Position numbers and translations under genes: made by a program. From Candidatus Aminicenantes bacterium UBA1061 (GTDB taxonomy: Bacteria; Acidobacteriota; Aminicenantia; Aminicenantales; Saccharicenantaceae), in the NCBI GenBank assembly GCA_002316315.1, contig DCDG01000041.1, positions 1 to 64,000 of the forward strand: DNA of 64,000 nucleotides, read 5' to 3'. The notes below the pieces were generated by a model, which ran no database searches, was not told the origin of the DNA, and saw nothing but the letters and a program-made list of their open reading frames with translations. The first letter of the stretch is position 1, and each line of letters starts with the position of its first letter. Positions 17,462-24,376 of this stretch are shown here, in pieces.

Positions 17462-18493
17462 TCACTCCAGGGAAATTTTCCGCAGGAGGTCGAGGTCATC
17501 CAGCAGTTTCCCTGCTCCCATCACCACTGAGGTCAGAGGATCTTCCGTCAGAAAAACAGGCAGCTGAGTTTCTTCTCTCAATCTTTTGTCCAGATTTTTA
17601 AGCAAAGCACCTCCGCCAGTCAGAATAATTCCTCGGTCGATAATATCAGCTGATAATTCAGGTGGCGTTCTTTCCAGTGCGATTCTAACCGCATTGATAA
17701 TGCTGGCCACTACTTCTTCAATTGCCTCTCTAATTTCCTGATCATCAACGACAATGGTCCTGGGAATACCTTCTCTTAAATCCCTGCCTTTAATCTCCAT
17801 AGTCAATGATTCATCCAGAGGATAAGCTGAGCCCAGCTGACATTTAACCTGTTCAGCTGTTTTTTCGCCGATCAGCAGATTGTATTTCTTTTTTAAATAT
17901 TGAATGATAGAATCGTCCATTTCATTGCTGGCAACTCTAATCGAATGATTAAAAACTACCCCGTTTAATGAAATTACAGCTATGTCTGTTGTCCCGCCGC
18001 CAATGTCAACAATCATATTTCCCGTAGGCTCAGAAATCGGCAGGTTGGCTCCAACTGCCGCCGCCATCGGTTGTTCGACGATGTAAACTTCAGAGGCTTT
18101 AGCTCTGAGAGCAACGTCTTTGACCGCTCTTCTTTCCACCTGGGTAATGCCGGTTGGAATGCCAATGACAATCCTGGGCCTGAGCAAAAAACCATGGTTA
18201 TTCATCGCCTGCCTGATAAAATAATCAAGCATCCTTTCTGCAATTTCAAAATCAGCTATGACCCCATCTCTCATGGGTTTAATAGCTACCACATTATTTG
18301 GAGTCTTACCCAGCATCTCCTTAGCTCGTCCGCCGACAGCTTCTATCTTACCGGTCCGAACATTTATGACCACAATCGAAGGTTCCTGAACAACTATGCC
18401 CCTTCCCTTTAGATAAACCAGTGTATTGGCCGTCCCCAGGTCAACTGCCAGGTCGCAGAATAGCTTATCTTTTACCCAGCTCCAGAGGCTCAT
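17462..18493 (-). CDS. mreB: MreB, actin-like cell shape protein
   Basis: 343 aa, full length. An actin/Hsp70-fold ATPase that polymerises under the membrane and directs wall growth. The phosphate-1 loop is DLGTANTLVYLKGRG (about 18-32), the phosphate-2 loop is IVDIGGGTTDIAVISLNG, and the adenosine motif is GIILTGGGALLKNLD near residue 290. An amphipathic N-terminus (MSLWSWVKDKLF) suits membrane binding. It is the first gene of a six-gene operon, behind a clear promoter and a GCGAGG ribosome binding site. Confidence 0.97.
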   Translation of the reverse strand: MSLWSWVKDKLFCDLAVDLGTANTLVYLKGRGIVVQEPSIVVINVRTGKIEAVGGRAKEMLGKTPNNVVAIKPMRDGVIADFEIAERMLDYFIRQAMNNHGFLLRPRIVIGIPTGITQVERRAVKDVALRAKASEVYIVEQPMAAAVGANLPISEPTGNMIVDIGGGTTDIAVISLNGVVFNHSIRVASNEMDDSIIQYLKKKYNLLIGEKTAEQVKCQLGSAYPLDESLTMEIKGRDLREGIPRTIVVDDQEIREAIEEVVASIINAVRIALERTPPELSADIIDRGIILTGGGALLKNLDKRLREETQLPVFLTEDPLTSVVMGAGKLLDDLDLLRKISLE

Positions 18494-18535
18494 GCTTTTC
18501 CTCGCTTTTCATCCAAGAGATTAAGAATATTTAGA

Positions 18536-18564
18536 TATTTAGCATAAAATGACCGGCGTAGCAA
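18536..18564 (-). promoter_or_regulatory. Promoter of the mreB operon
   Basis: On the minus strand, TTGCTA (18564-18559), a 17-base spacer and TAAATA (18541-18536), 42 bases before the mreB ATG. No other promoter of this quality is seen before 10617, so it may drive all six genes. Confidence 0.6.
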
Positions 18565-18596
18565 ATTGTTCAGTGATGGGAGCGTGTAAAATTATC

Positions 18597-18626
18597 TTGA
18601 CTTAGCCTGGAACTTTTTAATATACA
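18597..18626 (+). promoter_or_regulatory. Promoter of the OPT transporter gene
   Basis: TTGACT (18597-18602), an 18-base spacer and TATACA (18621-18626), leaving a leader of about 39 bases that carries AAAGGAG. Its -35 lies 33 bases from the divergent mreB -35, so regulators could act on both. Confidence 0.6.
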
Positions 18627-18671
18627 TAAATAAAATCAAAAATATCGACCTGGATCAGAAAGGAGAGGCCG

Positions 18672-20696
18672 ATGAGTGAAAAACCATTTGTCCCTGAAAA
18701 AACTACCCAGAGAGAATTTACTCTGCGGGCGGTCTTGCTTGGACTCATCATGACTATCATTCTCGGCGCAGCTAATGCTTATCTTGGCCTTAGAGCAGGG
18801 ATGACCATTGCCGCTACCTATCCAGCCGCGGTTATTGGTATGGCGGTTCTGAAAATGATGAAAGGCTCAATTCTGGAAGAGAACATAGCCAGAACCGTTG
18901 GGTCAATCGGCGAATCAGTTGCGGCCGGGGCTATCTTTACGATTCCTGCTTTTTTGATTACTGGGGTCTGGACCAAATTCAATACGGTCAGTGCTTATCT
19001 CCAGTCGACAGCCCTGATGTTTGTCGGTGGCCTGCTGGGAATCCTATTTGTTACCTTTCTTAGACGGATCATGGTGACTGACCCGGAATTGCCTTTTCCC
19101 GAGTCAGTAGCAGCAGCTGAAATTCATAAAGCTGGTCAAAAGGGCAGTGCTGGAGCAAAATTTTTGTTCCAGGCAATGGGAGTTGGCGCTCTGATTTATT
19201 CCCTTGGCGTGGTTCAGCTATTTTCTGCCTCCAAGGAATTTGTCATCAAGCTGGGCAAAATTGGCTCAAGTTTTGTTCGCCTGGGCTCATCCCAGGAAGC
19301 CGGCACTGTCGGCACAGGTGGGATGGTGAGTGTTTCCGGTCCCGGGATTTCCCCGGCTTATGTAGGCGTTGGCTACATTATTGGCCCTCGTCTGGCCTCT
19401 CTTAACTTTGCTGGTGGTGTGCTGGCCTGGGGTCTCTTTGCACCGCTTTTGATGTATTTTCTAGGGCCTCAACTGGTGAGCCAATTCTATGGGCCGACTG
19501 TGGCTATGGCTGATGTCCCCTGGCCAGATCTGATCAGCAACGTCTGGAAATTCATCATCAGGCCAATTGCTGTCGGGGGCATGCTGGTTGGCGCCGGTTA
19601 CACTCTTTTTAAGATGAGAAAGAACTTGATGGCTGGTATTAAGAGGTCAATCAGCGATGTCAAAAAAGCTTCAGGTCAAGTAGAAACTACCAGCCGTCTG
19701 GAAAAAGACCTGGATATGCGGTTGGTCCTCTTTTTGTTGCTCTTTACCGTTATTCTTATGGTTTTTGTTTATAAAATGTTCATTGGAAGCTATTTGCCGG
19801 CTGTCCTGGCAGCAGTAGTTATGGCCGTTTTTGGCTTCTTTTTTGCCGCCGTCTCTGGAAACTTAGTCGGGACAATTGGCTCCTCTAACAATCCAATTTC
19901 CGGGTTAACCCTGGCCACCCTGATTATTGCCGGTCTGTTAATGGTTCTTATTGGAGCAAGAGGAACCAGCGGGATTATCGCTGTTCTAGGCGTAGCCTCA
20001 GTGGTCTGTGTTTCTTCAGCTGTCGCTGGTGAAATGCTTCAGGACCTTAAAGTTGGGCATATTCTGGGAGGAACACCCTGGAAGATGCAGGTTGGTGATA
20101 TTCTCGGAGTCCTGGTAGCTTCCCTTGTTCTTTATTTCCCTTTGATGATTCTCCATGGAGCTTTTACGTTTGGCAGCAAAGAATTACCTGCTCCCCAGGC
20201 TGGTTTAATGGCAGCTATAACTCAGGGCATCGTCGGCGGGGAAATGGCCTGGCCGCTGGTCATTGTCGGCATGATGATGGGCTTTGCCCTGATCCTGGTT
20301 AGAGTCAGTTCACCCATGCTGGTCTCAGTAGGTATGTATCTCCCCATTGAAACGACCTTCGCTATTTTTGTCGGCGGCATGATCAAGGGAATTCTCGATC
20401 GTCAAACAGCCAGGAAGAAACTTAACCCAGCTCAAAAAGCCAGAGCGGAAAATGTTGGAATTCTTCTGGCGGCGGGTCTAATTGCTGGCGAAGCTCTGAC
20501 CGGGCTGGTTCGGGCCGGTTGGAAATTCTTCTATCTCCAGGGTGTTGTGGGCAAAGATATACCGATTATTTTTGCTCATCCCAGTTATTTGCTTGGGCTC
20601 GGGGTCCTCGTCTTGATCGGGCTTTATCTGGTGGCTGTTCCGCTCAGAAATGCCGGTGCTCCTGATGAGCCCCCTCCACCATCAGCCGTTGTCTGA
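18672..20696 (+). CDS. OPT family oligopeptide transporter
   Basis: 674 aa with about 15-16 membrane helices. It belongs to the prokaryotic branch of the OPT superfamily, where the N-terminus TLRAVLLGLIMTIILGAANA, the first-helix segment AYLGLRAGMTIAATYPAAV and the GTIGSSNNPISGLTLATLI segment are typical. Fungal and plant members import peptides or metal chelates; bacterial substrates are mostly inferred to be oligopeptides. The gene is monocistronic, with a strong AAAGGAG site 7 bases upstream and a proline-rich C-terminal tail. Together with the POT gene it gives the cell two unrelated peptide import routes. Confidence 0.92.
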   Translation: MSEKPFVPEKTTQREFTLRAVLLGLIMTIILGAANAYLGLRAGMTIAATYPAAVIGMAVLKMMKGSILEENIARTVGSIGESVAAGAIFTIPAFLITGVWTKFNTVSAYLQSTALMFVGGLLGILFVTFLRRIMVTDPELPFPESVAAAEIHKAGQKGSAGAKFLFQAMGVGALIYSLGVVQLFSASKEFVIKLGKIGSSFVRLGSSQEAGTVGTGGMVSVSGPGISPAYVGVGYIIGPRLASLNFAGGVLAWGLFAPLLMYFLGPQLVSQFYGPTVAMADVPWPDLISNVWKFIIRPIAVGGMLVGAGYTLFKMRKNLMAGIKRSISDVKKASGQVETTSRLEKDLDMRLVLFLLLFTVILMVFVYKMFIGSYLPAVLAAVVMAVFGFFFAAVSGNLVGTIGSSNNPISGLTLATLIIAGLLMVLIGARGTSGIIAVLGVASVVCVSSAVAGEMLQDLKVGHILGGTPWKMQVGDILGVLVASLVLYFPLMILHGAFTFGSKELPAPQAGLMAAITQGIVGGEMAWPLVIVGMMMGFALILVRVSSPMLVSVGMYLPIETTFAIFVGGMIKGILDRQTARKKLNPAQKARAENVGILLAAGLIAGEALTGLVRAGWKFFYLQGVVGKDIPIIFAHPSYLLGLGVLVLIGLYLVAVPLRNAGAPDEPPPPSAVV

Positions 20697-20747
20697 GGGA
20701 AGCTGCCAGAACCAGAGAAAAAGGGCTCGTAGACCATAGCCGGAAAT

Positions 20748-20776
20748 TTGCCACCGACTGGCTTCTGGGTTAAAAT
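20748..20776 (+). promoter_or_regulatory. Promoter of def-fmt, apparently leaderless
   Basis: TTGCCA (20748-20753), exactly 17 bases, then TAAAAT (20771-20776). Only 9 bases separate the -10 from the def ATG, and no ribosome binding site lies in them, so transcription should start at or within a few bases of the start codon. Confidence 0.6.
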
Positions 20777-20785
20777 AAACCCGTT

Positions 20786-21301
20786 ATGGCTATTCTGAAA
20801 ATACTAAAAGTTGGCCATCCTCTACTGGCTCAAAAAGCCAGTCCGGTTGAAGATATTAATCAGGAAATAGTGGACCTGGCCAGGGATATGGTAGAGACCA
20901 TGTACCAGGCACCAGGAGTGGGATTAGCCGCTCCTCAGGTAAATAAGGGAATCAGGCTGATCACAGTCGACTTGTCCGTGGGTGAAAATAAAGATGAACT
21001 TTTTGTTCTGATTAATCCTGAAATTGTGGAGGAATCGGGGAAAATTACCGCTGAAGAAGGCTGTCTATCAGTGCCGGGAATATATGAAAAGCTTGAGCGC
21101 CCGGAAAGAGTAGTGGTTAAAGGCTATGACCTTAAGGGTCGAGAAATCACCATTGAAGCCCGCGATCTTCTGGCCAGGGCTTTTGCTCATGAAATAGATC
21201 ATCTTGAGGGCAGACTTTTTATTGACAGGCTATCTCCCCTCAAAAAAAGCCTGATCAAAAATCGGCTGAAAAAGGAGCAGGAGAAAGTCACCACCCGATG
21301 A
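20786..21301 (+). CDS. def: Peptide deformylase
   Basis: 171 aa. Removes the formyl group from the N-terminal methionine of new proteins. The three catalytic motifs are intact: GVGLAAPQV (about 43-51), EGCLSVPG (about 92-99, with the metal-binding Cys) and HEIDHLEG (about 132-139, two metal-binding His and the catalytic Glu). The start has no ribosome binding site and follows the -10 by 9 bases. The stop overlaps the fmt start by 4 bases (ATGA), so both enzymes of the formyl-methionine cycle are translationally coupled. Confidence 0.96.
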   Translation: MAILKILKVGHPLLAQKASPVEDINQEIVDLARDMVETMYQAPGVGLAAPQVNKGIRLITVDLSVGENKDELFVLINPEIVEESGKITAEEGCLSVPGIYEKLERPERVVVKGYDLKGREITIEARDLLARAFAHEIDHLEGRLFIDRLSPLKKSLIKNRLKKEQEKVTTR

Positions 21302-22230
21302 AGGTAGCTTTTTTTGGGAGTCCTGCTGTCGCTTTGCCCGCTTTAAACAGTCTAATTCAGGCCGGGCATGAAATAAAACTGGTCATCACCCAGCCTGACC
21401 GCCCGGCGGGTAGAGGAAAAAAATTAACTCCGCCTCCAGTAAAGGTTTTTGCCCGCGACCATGGTCTACCCTGTCTTCAACCAGAAAAGATCAGGCGAGA
21501 TGAACAGGTACTGGAAGCCTTAAAGCAGGCTGAACCAGAAGTCAATGTGGTCGTAGCCTATGGTCAGATAATTCCAGCTTCTATTATCTACTTGCCTCCC
21601 TTTAAGACTCTTAATGTCCATTTTTCTCTTTTGCCGAAATACCGTGGTGCGGCTCCAGTCCAGTGGGCTATTTTAAACGGAGATAGGAAAACTGGAGTCA
21701 CTATTATGGAGCTCAATGAAAAGATGGATGAAGGCCCGATTCTGGCTCAGCAGGAAGTTGAAATTTTATCTGGAGAAACTGCCAGGGAACTGGAGACCAG
21801 ACTATCTTACCTGGGTGCCCGGCTTCTAATCGAGACTCTAGCCAGAATTAATGAAATTGAACGAGTCGAACAGAACCCGGAACTGGCCACCTACGCTCCG
21901 AGGTTGACCAAAGAGCAGGGCAAGATTAACTGGCAGGAGCCAGCCAGGGTGATAGACCTCAAAGTTAGAGCCTTTTCCCCCTGGCCCGGAGCTTTTTGCT
22001 TCCTGGACGGGAAAAAATTAGATATACTGAGCGGTCAGCCCATCACCGGGATGTTTCCGAACTCTTCTCCGGGAGAAATAATCCAGATTGATAGATCTGG
22101 TGTGTATGTTGCCTGTGGTCAGAATACTGCCTATCTGATAGAAAAGATAAAACCGGAAAGCAAAAAAGAAATGCCAGCTTATGCCTTTAGTCTCGGCGGG
22201 AAAATCAAGGTTGGTACCCGACTAGGCTGA
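21298..22230 (+). CDS. fmt: Methionyl-tRNA formyltransferase
   Basis: 310 aa. Formylates initiator Met-tRNA using 10-formyl-tetrahydrofolate. The N-terminal formyltransferase domain (about 1-205) contains NVHFSLLPKYRGAAPVQWAI with the catalytic Asn/His segment, and EKMDEGPILAQ; the C-terminal OB-fold domain follows (about 210-310). It overlaps def by 4 bases, the classic def-fmt arrangement. Confidence 0.96.
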   Translation: MKVAFFGSPAVALPALNSLIQAGHEIKLVITQPDRPAGRGKKLTPPPVKVFARDHGLPCLQPEKIRRDEQVLEALKQAEPEVNVVVAYGQIIPASIIYLPPFKTLNVHFSLLPKYRGAAPVQWAILNGDRKTGVTIMELNEKMDEGPILAQQEVEILSGETARELETRLSYLGARLLIETLARINEIERVEQNPELATYAPRLTKEQGKINWQEPARVIDLKVRAFSPWPGAFCFLDGKKLDILSGQPITGMFPNSSPGEIIQIDRSGVYVACGQNTAYLIEKIKPESKKEMPAYAFSLGGKIKVGTRLG

Positions 22231-22264
22231 CGACGACCTTCATCACTTCAGCCTGATCTTAATG

Positions 22265-23158
22265 CTATTCCTCGATTATATAGTCGATCGGGTTAATCGG
22301 CTTGCCGTTCAGATGAACTTCATAATGAAGATGCGGCCCCAGGGCCTTGCCAGTCTGACCAACGTACCCCACCACTTGCCCTCGGTTAATTTTCTGACCG
22401 GATTTGACCGTATATTTTTGCAGGTGCCAGTATTCGGTCGTCAGTCCATTACCATGACTGATACAGACAAAATTCCCTTTGTACTTATCAAACCCAACTT
22501 GAGCAACCACTCCGTTGGCGGTAGCCACGACCGGATTATTAAGGTTGGTGGCGATATCTAAGCCAGAATGGAAAGCATTTCTACCAGTGTAAGGATCAAT
22601 TCTAGAGCCAAAGGACGAAGAAACCCAGCCGACAGTTGGCCAGATGGTTGGCGTTGTAGCCAGAGTCGTAGATTGATTTTCAAAAAATTGATACATGTAG
22701 GTAAGATTTTTCTCAACTGATTCAGCTCTCTGCTTGATCGACTGGATAGCGCCAGGAGAAACTTCTTTATTGGCTCTGGTCACCAGACTGAGGTCAGTTT
22801 TTTCTCCGCCTCCCAGGCCAGGTTCTCCCCCTATGTTTTCCGGAGACTGAATGCCAGCCAGGATATTGATCTTACGGGCATAGTTTTCGAAATTAGAGAT
22901 AGTTTCTTTCATCTGGGCAATGGTATTCTCATAGGTGGCCAGAGTCTCCTTTTGTGCAGCTGTCTCCTTGAGTAGATCCTTATATTTGGCCTTGGTTACA
23001 GTCATCGAAAAATAATCAATCAGAAAGAAAACAAAAATTACAGCAAAGGTCAATCCTGCTCCAAGAACAAGGCGAACTGCCTTTTGAGAGATATTTATTG
23101 TCTTGAAATTCGTTTTCCAGTTAGGAACTATCACTACCGAGATAAACTTTTTAGCCAT
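22265..23158 (-). CDS. Membrane-anchored M23 peptidase with coiled coil
   Basis: 297 aa. One membrane helix (about 30-50), a periplasmic coiled-coil (about 55-95) and a LytM/M23 domain (about 172-295). The zinc ligands are His197 and Asp201 (HSGLD) and His278 in GPHLHYEV, with His276 also catalytic. The presence of all of these suggests an active endopeptidase cutting peptidoglycan cross-links, unlike degenerate activators of the EnvC type. AGAGGAAAG precedes the start. It lies last in a row of minus-strand genes but seems to have its own promoter. Confidence 0.9.
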   Translation of the reverse strand: MAKKFISVVIVPNWKTNFKTINISQKAVRLVLGAGLTFAVIFVFFLIDYFSMTVTKAKYKDLLKETAAQKETLATYENTIAQMKETISNFENYARKINILAGIQSPENIGGEPGLGGGEKTDLSLVTRANKEVSPGAIQSIKQRAESVEKNLTYMYQFFENQSTTLATTPTIWPTVGWVSSSFGSRIDPYTGRNAFHSGLDIATNLNNPVVATANGVVAQVGFDKYKGNFVCISHGNGLTTEYWHLQKYTVKSGQKINRGQVVGYVGQTGKALGPHLHYEVHLNGKPINPIDYIIEE

Positions 23159-23171
23159 TTTCTTTCCTCTT

Positions 23172-23201
23172 TAAATAGCATATTTAGCCACTTGTTGTCA
23201 A
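23172..23201 (-). promoter_or_regulatory. Promoter of the M23 peptidase gene
   Basis: On the minus strand, a perfect TTGACA (23201-23196), an 18-base spacer and TATTTA (23177-23172), 13 bases before the start; the ribosome binding site begins only a few bases after the -10, so the transcript would begin very close to it. Confidence 0.45.
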
Positions 23202-23239
23202 CCTTCCGTCAGAATGGCCTTGATCTCCGCCAGGAGTCT

Positions 23240-23497
23240 TCATTCCACCACTTTATAGATCACATCATTCTCTCTAACCGGGAAATCGACTTTAAAAGCA
23301 ACCTCTTCTCCTGCCCCTGCTTCTTCCACCGGCTGGTGCTCAATCTGCATTGATTCAATTTTCTGAAAAAAGTCAGAACTATGTCCTTTGATGTGAACCA
23401 CATCTCCAACCTTCAGGCCGCCACTTGTTATCTTGGCTACTCCGACCTGAATTTTCGAAAAATAATGGCTAATTCGGCCAACTTCCACCTCCTCCAT
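23240..23497 (-). CDS. Small stand-alone EF-Tu domain II-like protein
   Basis: 85 aa. It corresponds only to the beta-barrel domain II of translational GTPases (VGRISHYFSKIQVGVAKI, then GLKVGDVVHIKG and EEVAFKVDFPVRENDVIYKV). No GTPase domain is present. Such proteins are annotated as translation elongation factor-like in archaea and several bacteria; their role is unknown. The longer frame to 23533 lacks a site, while ATG 23497 has GGAGGG 6 bases upstream. It lies between a short-chain dehydrogenase and an M23 peptidase and has a promoter of its own. Confidence 0.8.
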   Translation of the reverse strand: MEEVEVGRISHYFSKIQVGVAKITSGGLKVGDVVHIKGHSSDFFQKIESMQIEHQPVEEAGAGEEVAFKVDFPVRENDVIYKVVE

Positions 23498-23523
23498 TTC
23501 TTCCCTCCTATATTTTTGTCTTA

Positions 23524-23552
23524 TAAATAGCAAAAAAACTGAATTTTTTCAA
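23524..23552 (-). promoter_or_regulatory. Promoter of the small EF-Tu domain II-like gene
   Basis: On the minus strand, TTGAAA (23552-23547), a 17-base spacer and TATTTA (23529-23524), 26 bases before the ATG. Confidence 0.5.
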
Positions 23553-23557
23553 CTATT

Positions 23558-24325
23558 TTAGCCACCGATTAAAACTGCCCCTCCATTGACATTAAGAGTT
23601 TCACCGGTTATGTGCCTGGCCAGCTCAGAAACGAGAAACAGGATTGGACCGGCTACGTCTTCTGGATCAGGAATCCTTTTGAGCGGTATTGACTGCCTGA
23701 TTCTCTCTTTGAATTCGGCATCGCTAAAAACTTCAGTATTCATCTCGGTTTCCACCCAGCCGGGAGCGACACAATTGACCAGAATGTTGAAGGGAGCCAA
23801 TTCTACAGCCAGAGATTTGGTCAGTGCCACCAGAGCACCTTTGCTGGCGGCATAATGGGAATGATATGCCTCGCCCCTGATGGCAGCAGTAGAAGCAACA
23901 TTAACTATCCAGCCCCGTCCGTTTTTCTTCATAACGGGGACAACGGCATTGGTGGTATAAAAAACCCCATCCAGATTGATAGCCATTGTTTCCCGCCAGG
24001 TTTCTTCGCTCATGCTGCCCATTTCTCCATATGTCCAGATCCCGCCGTTATTAACCAGAATATCTATGGCCCCCCAGACTTCCAAGCACCTGGAGACCAT
24101 TCTTTCCACGTCTTTCTTGCTGGCCAGATCTGCCTGGACCAGAAGATATTTACCTCCTCTGGCCTCAATTTCCTGCCCGGCTTCAACCGCTGCCTGAACG
24201 TTATTTTTATAATGAATGGTTACTTCAGCTCCGGCCTCAGCCAGAAAGTTGGCGGTTGCCCGACCAATCCCTCTTGAACTTCCTGTAATTAATGCCTTTT
24301 TCCCGCTTAAATCGATCGCCTTCAT
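23558..24325 (-). CDS. Short-chain dehydrogenase/reductase (FabG-like)
   Basis: 255 aa, classical SDR. The cofactor loop is TGSSRGIGRA (about 15-24), NNGG follows at about 92, the active site is Ser (VNVASTAA) with YAASK (Tyr and Lys, about 160-164), and the C-terminus has GETLNVNGG. It reduces a keto group or oxidises an alcohol with NAD(P)H. Similarity to 3-oxoacyl-ACP reductases is clear, but sugar dehydrogenases share all these features, and no fatty acid genes are nearby. GGCAGGAG precedes the start; it follows acnB by 51 bases and may be read from the acnB promoter. Confidence 0.85.
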   Translation of the reverse strand: MKAIDLSGKKALITGSSRGIGRATANFLAEAGAEVTIHYKNNVQAAVEAGQEIEARGGKYLLVQADLASKKDVERMVSRCLEVWGAIDILVNNGGIWTYGEMGSMSEETWRETMAINLDGVFYTTNAVVPVMKKNGRGWIVNVASTAAIRGEAYHSHYAASKGALVALTKSLAVELAPFNILVNCVAPGWVETEMNTEVFSDAEFKERIRQSIPLKRIPDPEDVAGPILFLVSELARHITGETLNVNGGAVLIGG

Positions 24326-24376
24326 AACTCCTGCCTTAATCCAGAATTTTCACCGCTCGGCTCTCCTACCCGTTTC

